From assembly GCA_028691595.1 (NCBI GenBank), contig JAQUZA010000202.1, forward strand, positions 1 to 6,260: DNA of 6,260 bases, read 5' to 3'. The notes under the pieces are model-generated. The model searched no databases. It was not told where the DNA came from and saw only the letters and a list, made by a program, of their open reading frames with translations. Made by a program: the position numbers and the translations under genes. Shown piece after piece: positions 5,704 through 6,260 of the stretch. Positions within the stretch are counted from its first letter, which is position 1; each line of letters begins with the position of its first letter. This DNA is from Candidatus Rifleibacteriota bacterium (GTDB lineage Bacteria > Muiribacteriota > Ozemobacteria > Ozemobacterales > Ozemobacteraceae).

Positions 5704-6260
5704 TTAGTTTTTGTCGGTAGTTGAGGCGGGTTCCCAGTCTGAGTCAAATAACAGAAAATACAATGAAGGGTCTATCTCACGCAGGTCTTTGCCATTATGT
5801 GCCCATTTGATTCGACCTGTTTTGCCGGCTTCAAATAGAACGGTTGGAATAAGCTGCTCAGGCTTTTCATCACCTTCTTTAGCGGCCGCAACAATAAAAA
5901 CCACTGATTGTTCAGAATTTTTCTGAGAGTAGTTGAATTCAAGTTTGTCACCGCTTGTTTCCTTCTTGACTGCGACCTTCACCTTCTTAAGACCCGAATC
6001 ACTAAAAGTTAGACAGGAAAAATCGAAAATAACATTGTCGACGAGGTCAACAGCGGCAGGCAGAGGTAACTTGCCATCAAACATGGGTGAATTGTAATAA
6101 ACAGTCAGAGAATTCAAGCTATTCAATTTCTGACTGATCACCACTTCAACCTTAAAATTATAAGCCTGGCGAATTTTTTCAATATCATTGTTATGTTCTT
6201 TAAAAAGAGACATCAGCGGAAATTTCAGGCTTCCGGTCTCAGTGCCGTTTGAACCTATCC
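5704..6260 (-). CDS. Partial paralogue of the C-terminal domain of the 623-residue exported protein
   Basis: The stop codon TAA is at 5706-5704. The frame stays open to the right edge, so the N-terminus lies outside the window. An internal Met at 6213 is not the likely start, because residues before it (LKFPL) still align with the relative. Similarity to residues about 455-620 of the 623-residue protein is clear by eye and collinear: KFPLMSLFKE with LFPMQAIVDK, VEVVISQ with VTTRITQ, GKLPL with GGLPV, CLTFSDSG with PLTFGTDSG, VVFIVA with PVFLVE, and KWAHNGKDLREIDPSLYFLLFDSDWE-type ending with the matching PWQFNGRNL...LWDEDYQ end. It is thus a diverged paralogue of unknown function, probably also an exported beta-rich protein; the signal peptide would be beyond the edge. 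It converges with the lipoprotein gene across the palindrome region. Confidence 0.9.
   Translation of the reverse strand, partial: IGSNGTETGSLKFPLMSLFKEHNNDIEKIRQAYNFKVEVVISQKLNSLNSLTVYYNSPMFDGKLPLPAAVDLVDNVIFDFSCLTFSDSGLKKVKVAVKKETSGDKLEFNYSQKNSEQSVVFIVAAAKEGDEKPEQLIPTVLFEAGKTGRIKWAHNGKDLREIDPSLYFLLFDSDWEPASTTDKN

Overview
The window looks like chromosomal DNA of a diderm (Gram-negative-type) bacterium. It is moderate in GC, has Shine-Dalgarno-led genes, one classical Sec signal peptide and one lipobox lipoprotein, and its intergenic space carries REP-like palindromes. The lineage cannot be fixed from the sequence. An uncultured environmental phylum such as Riflebacteria is only a weak guess, based on the style of the Cache sensor and the absence of familiar names for the secreted proteins. 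No rRNA, tRNA, CRISPR array, insertion sequence or integration site was seen.

Region 1 (1-2720) is a probable two-gene operon behind a plausible sigma-70 promoter. The first gene encodes a two-TM protein with an extracytoplasmic Cache/PDC-like sensor. Its cytoplasmic half still has the outline of a histidine kinase, but the phospho-acceptor His, the N box and the glycine-rich ATP boxes are gone, so it reads as a pseudokinase. One base after its stop codon begins a 12-TM major facilitator transporter. The close coupling suggests a sensor and transporter working as a unit.

Region 2 (2721-4805) is a monocistronic-looking unit: a promoter, a short leader hairpin, a strong RBS, a 623-residue exported protein of no family I recognise, and a textbook intrinsic terminator.

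Region 3 (4806-6260) holds a TTG-started lipoprotein gene on the plus strand and, convergent to it, a minus-strand gene that runs off the right edge. Between them lie 227 bases containing three related palindromes. The main result is that these last three proteins appear to be related. The lipoprotein resembles the N-terminal domain of the 623-residue protein, and the minus-strand protein clearly resembles its C-terminal domain, so the region looks like a local cluster of paralogues or domain-split relatives of an undescribed envelope protein family. The palindromes show compensatory changes (T-A, C-G and G-U at the same stem position), as expected of elements conserved for structure in RNA or single-stranded DNA.
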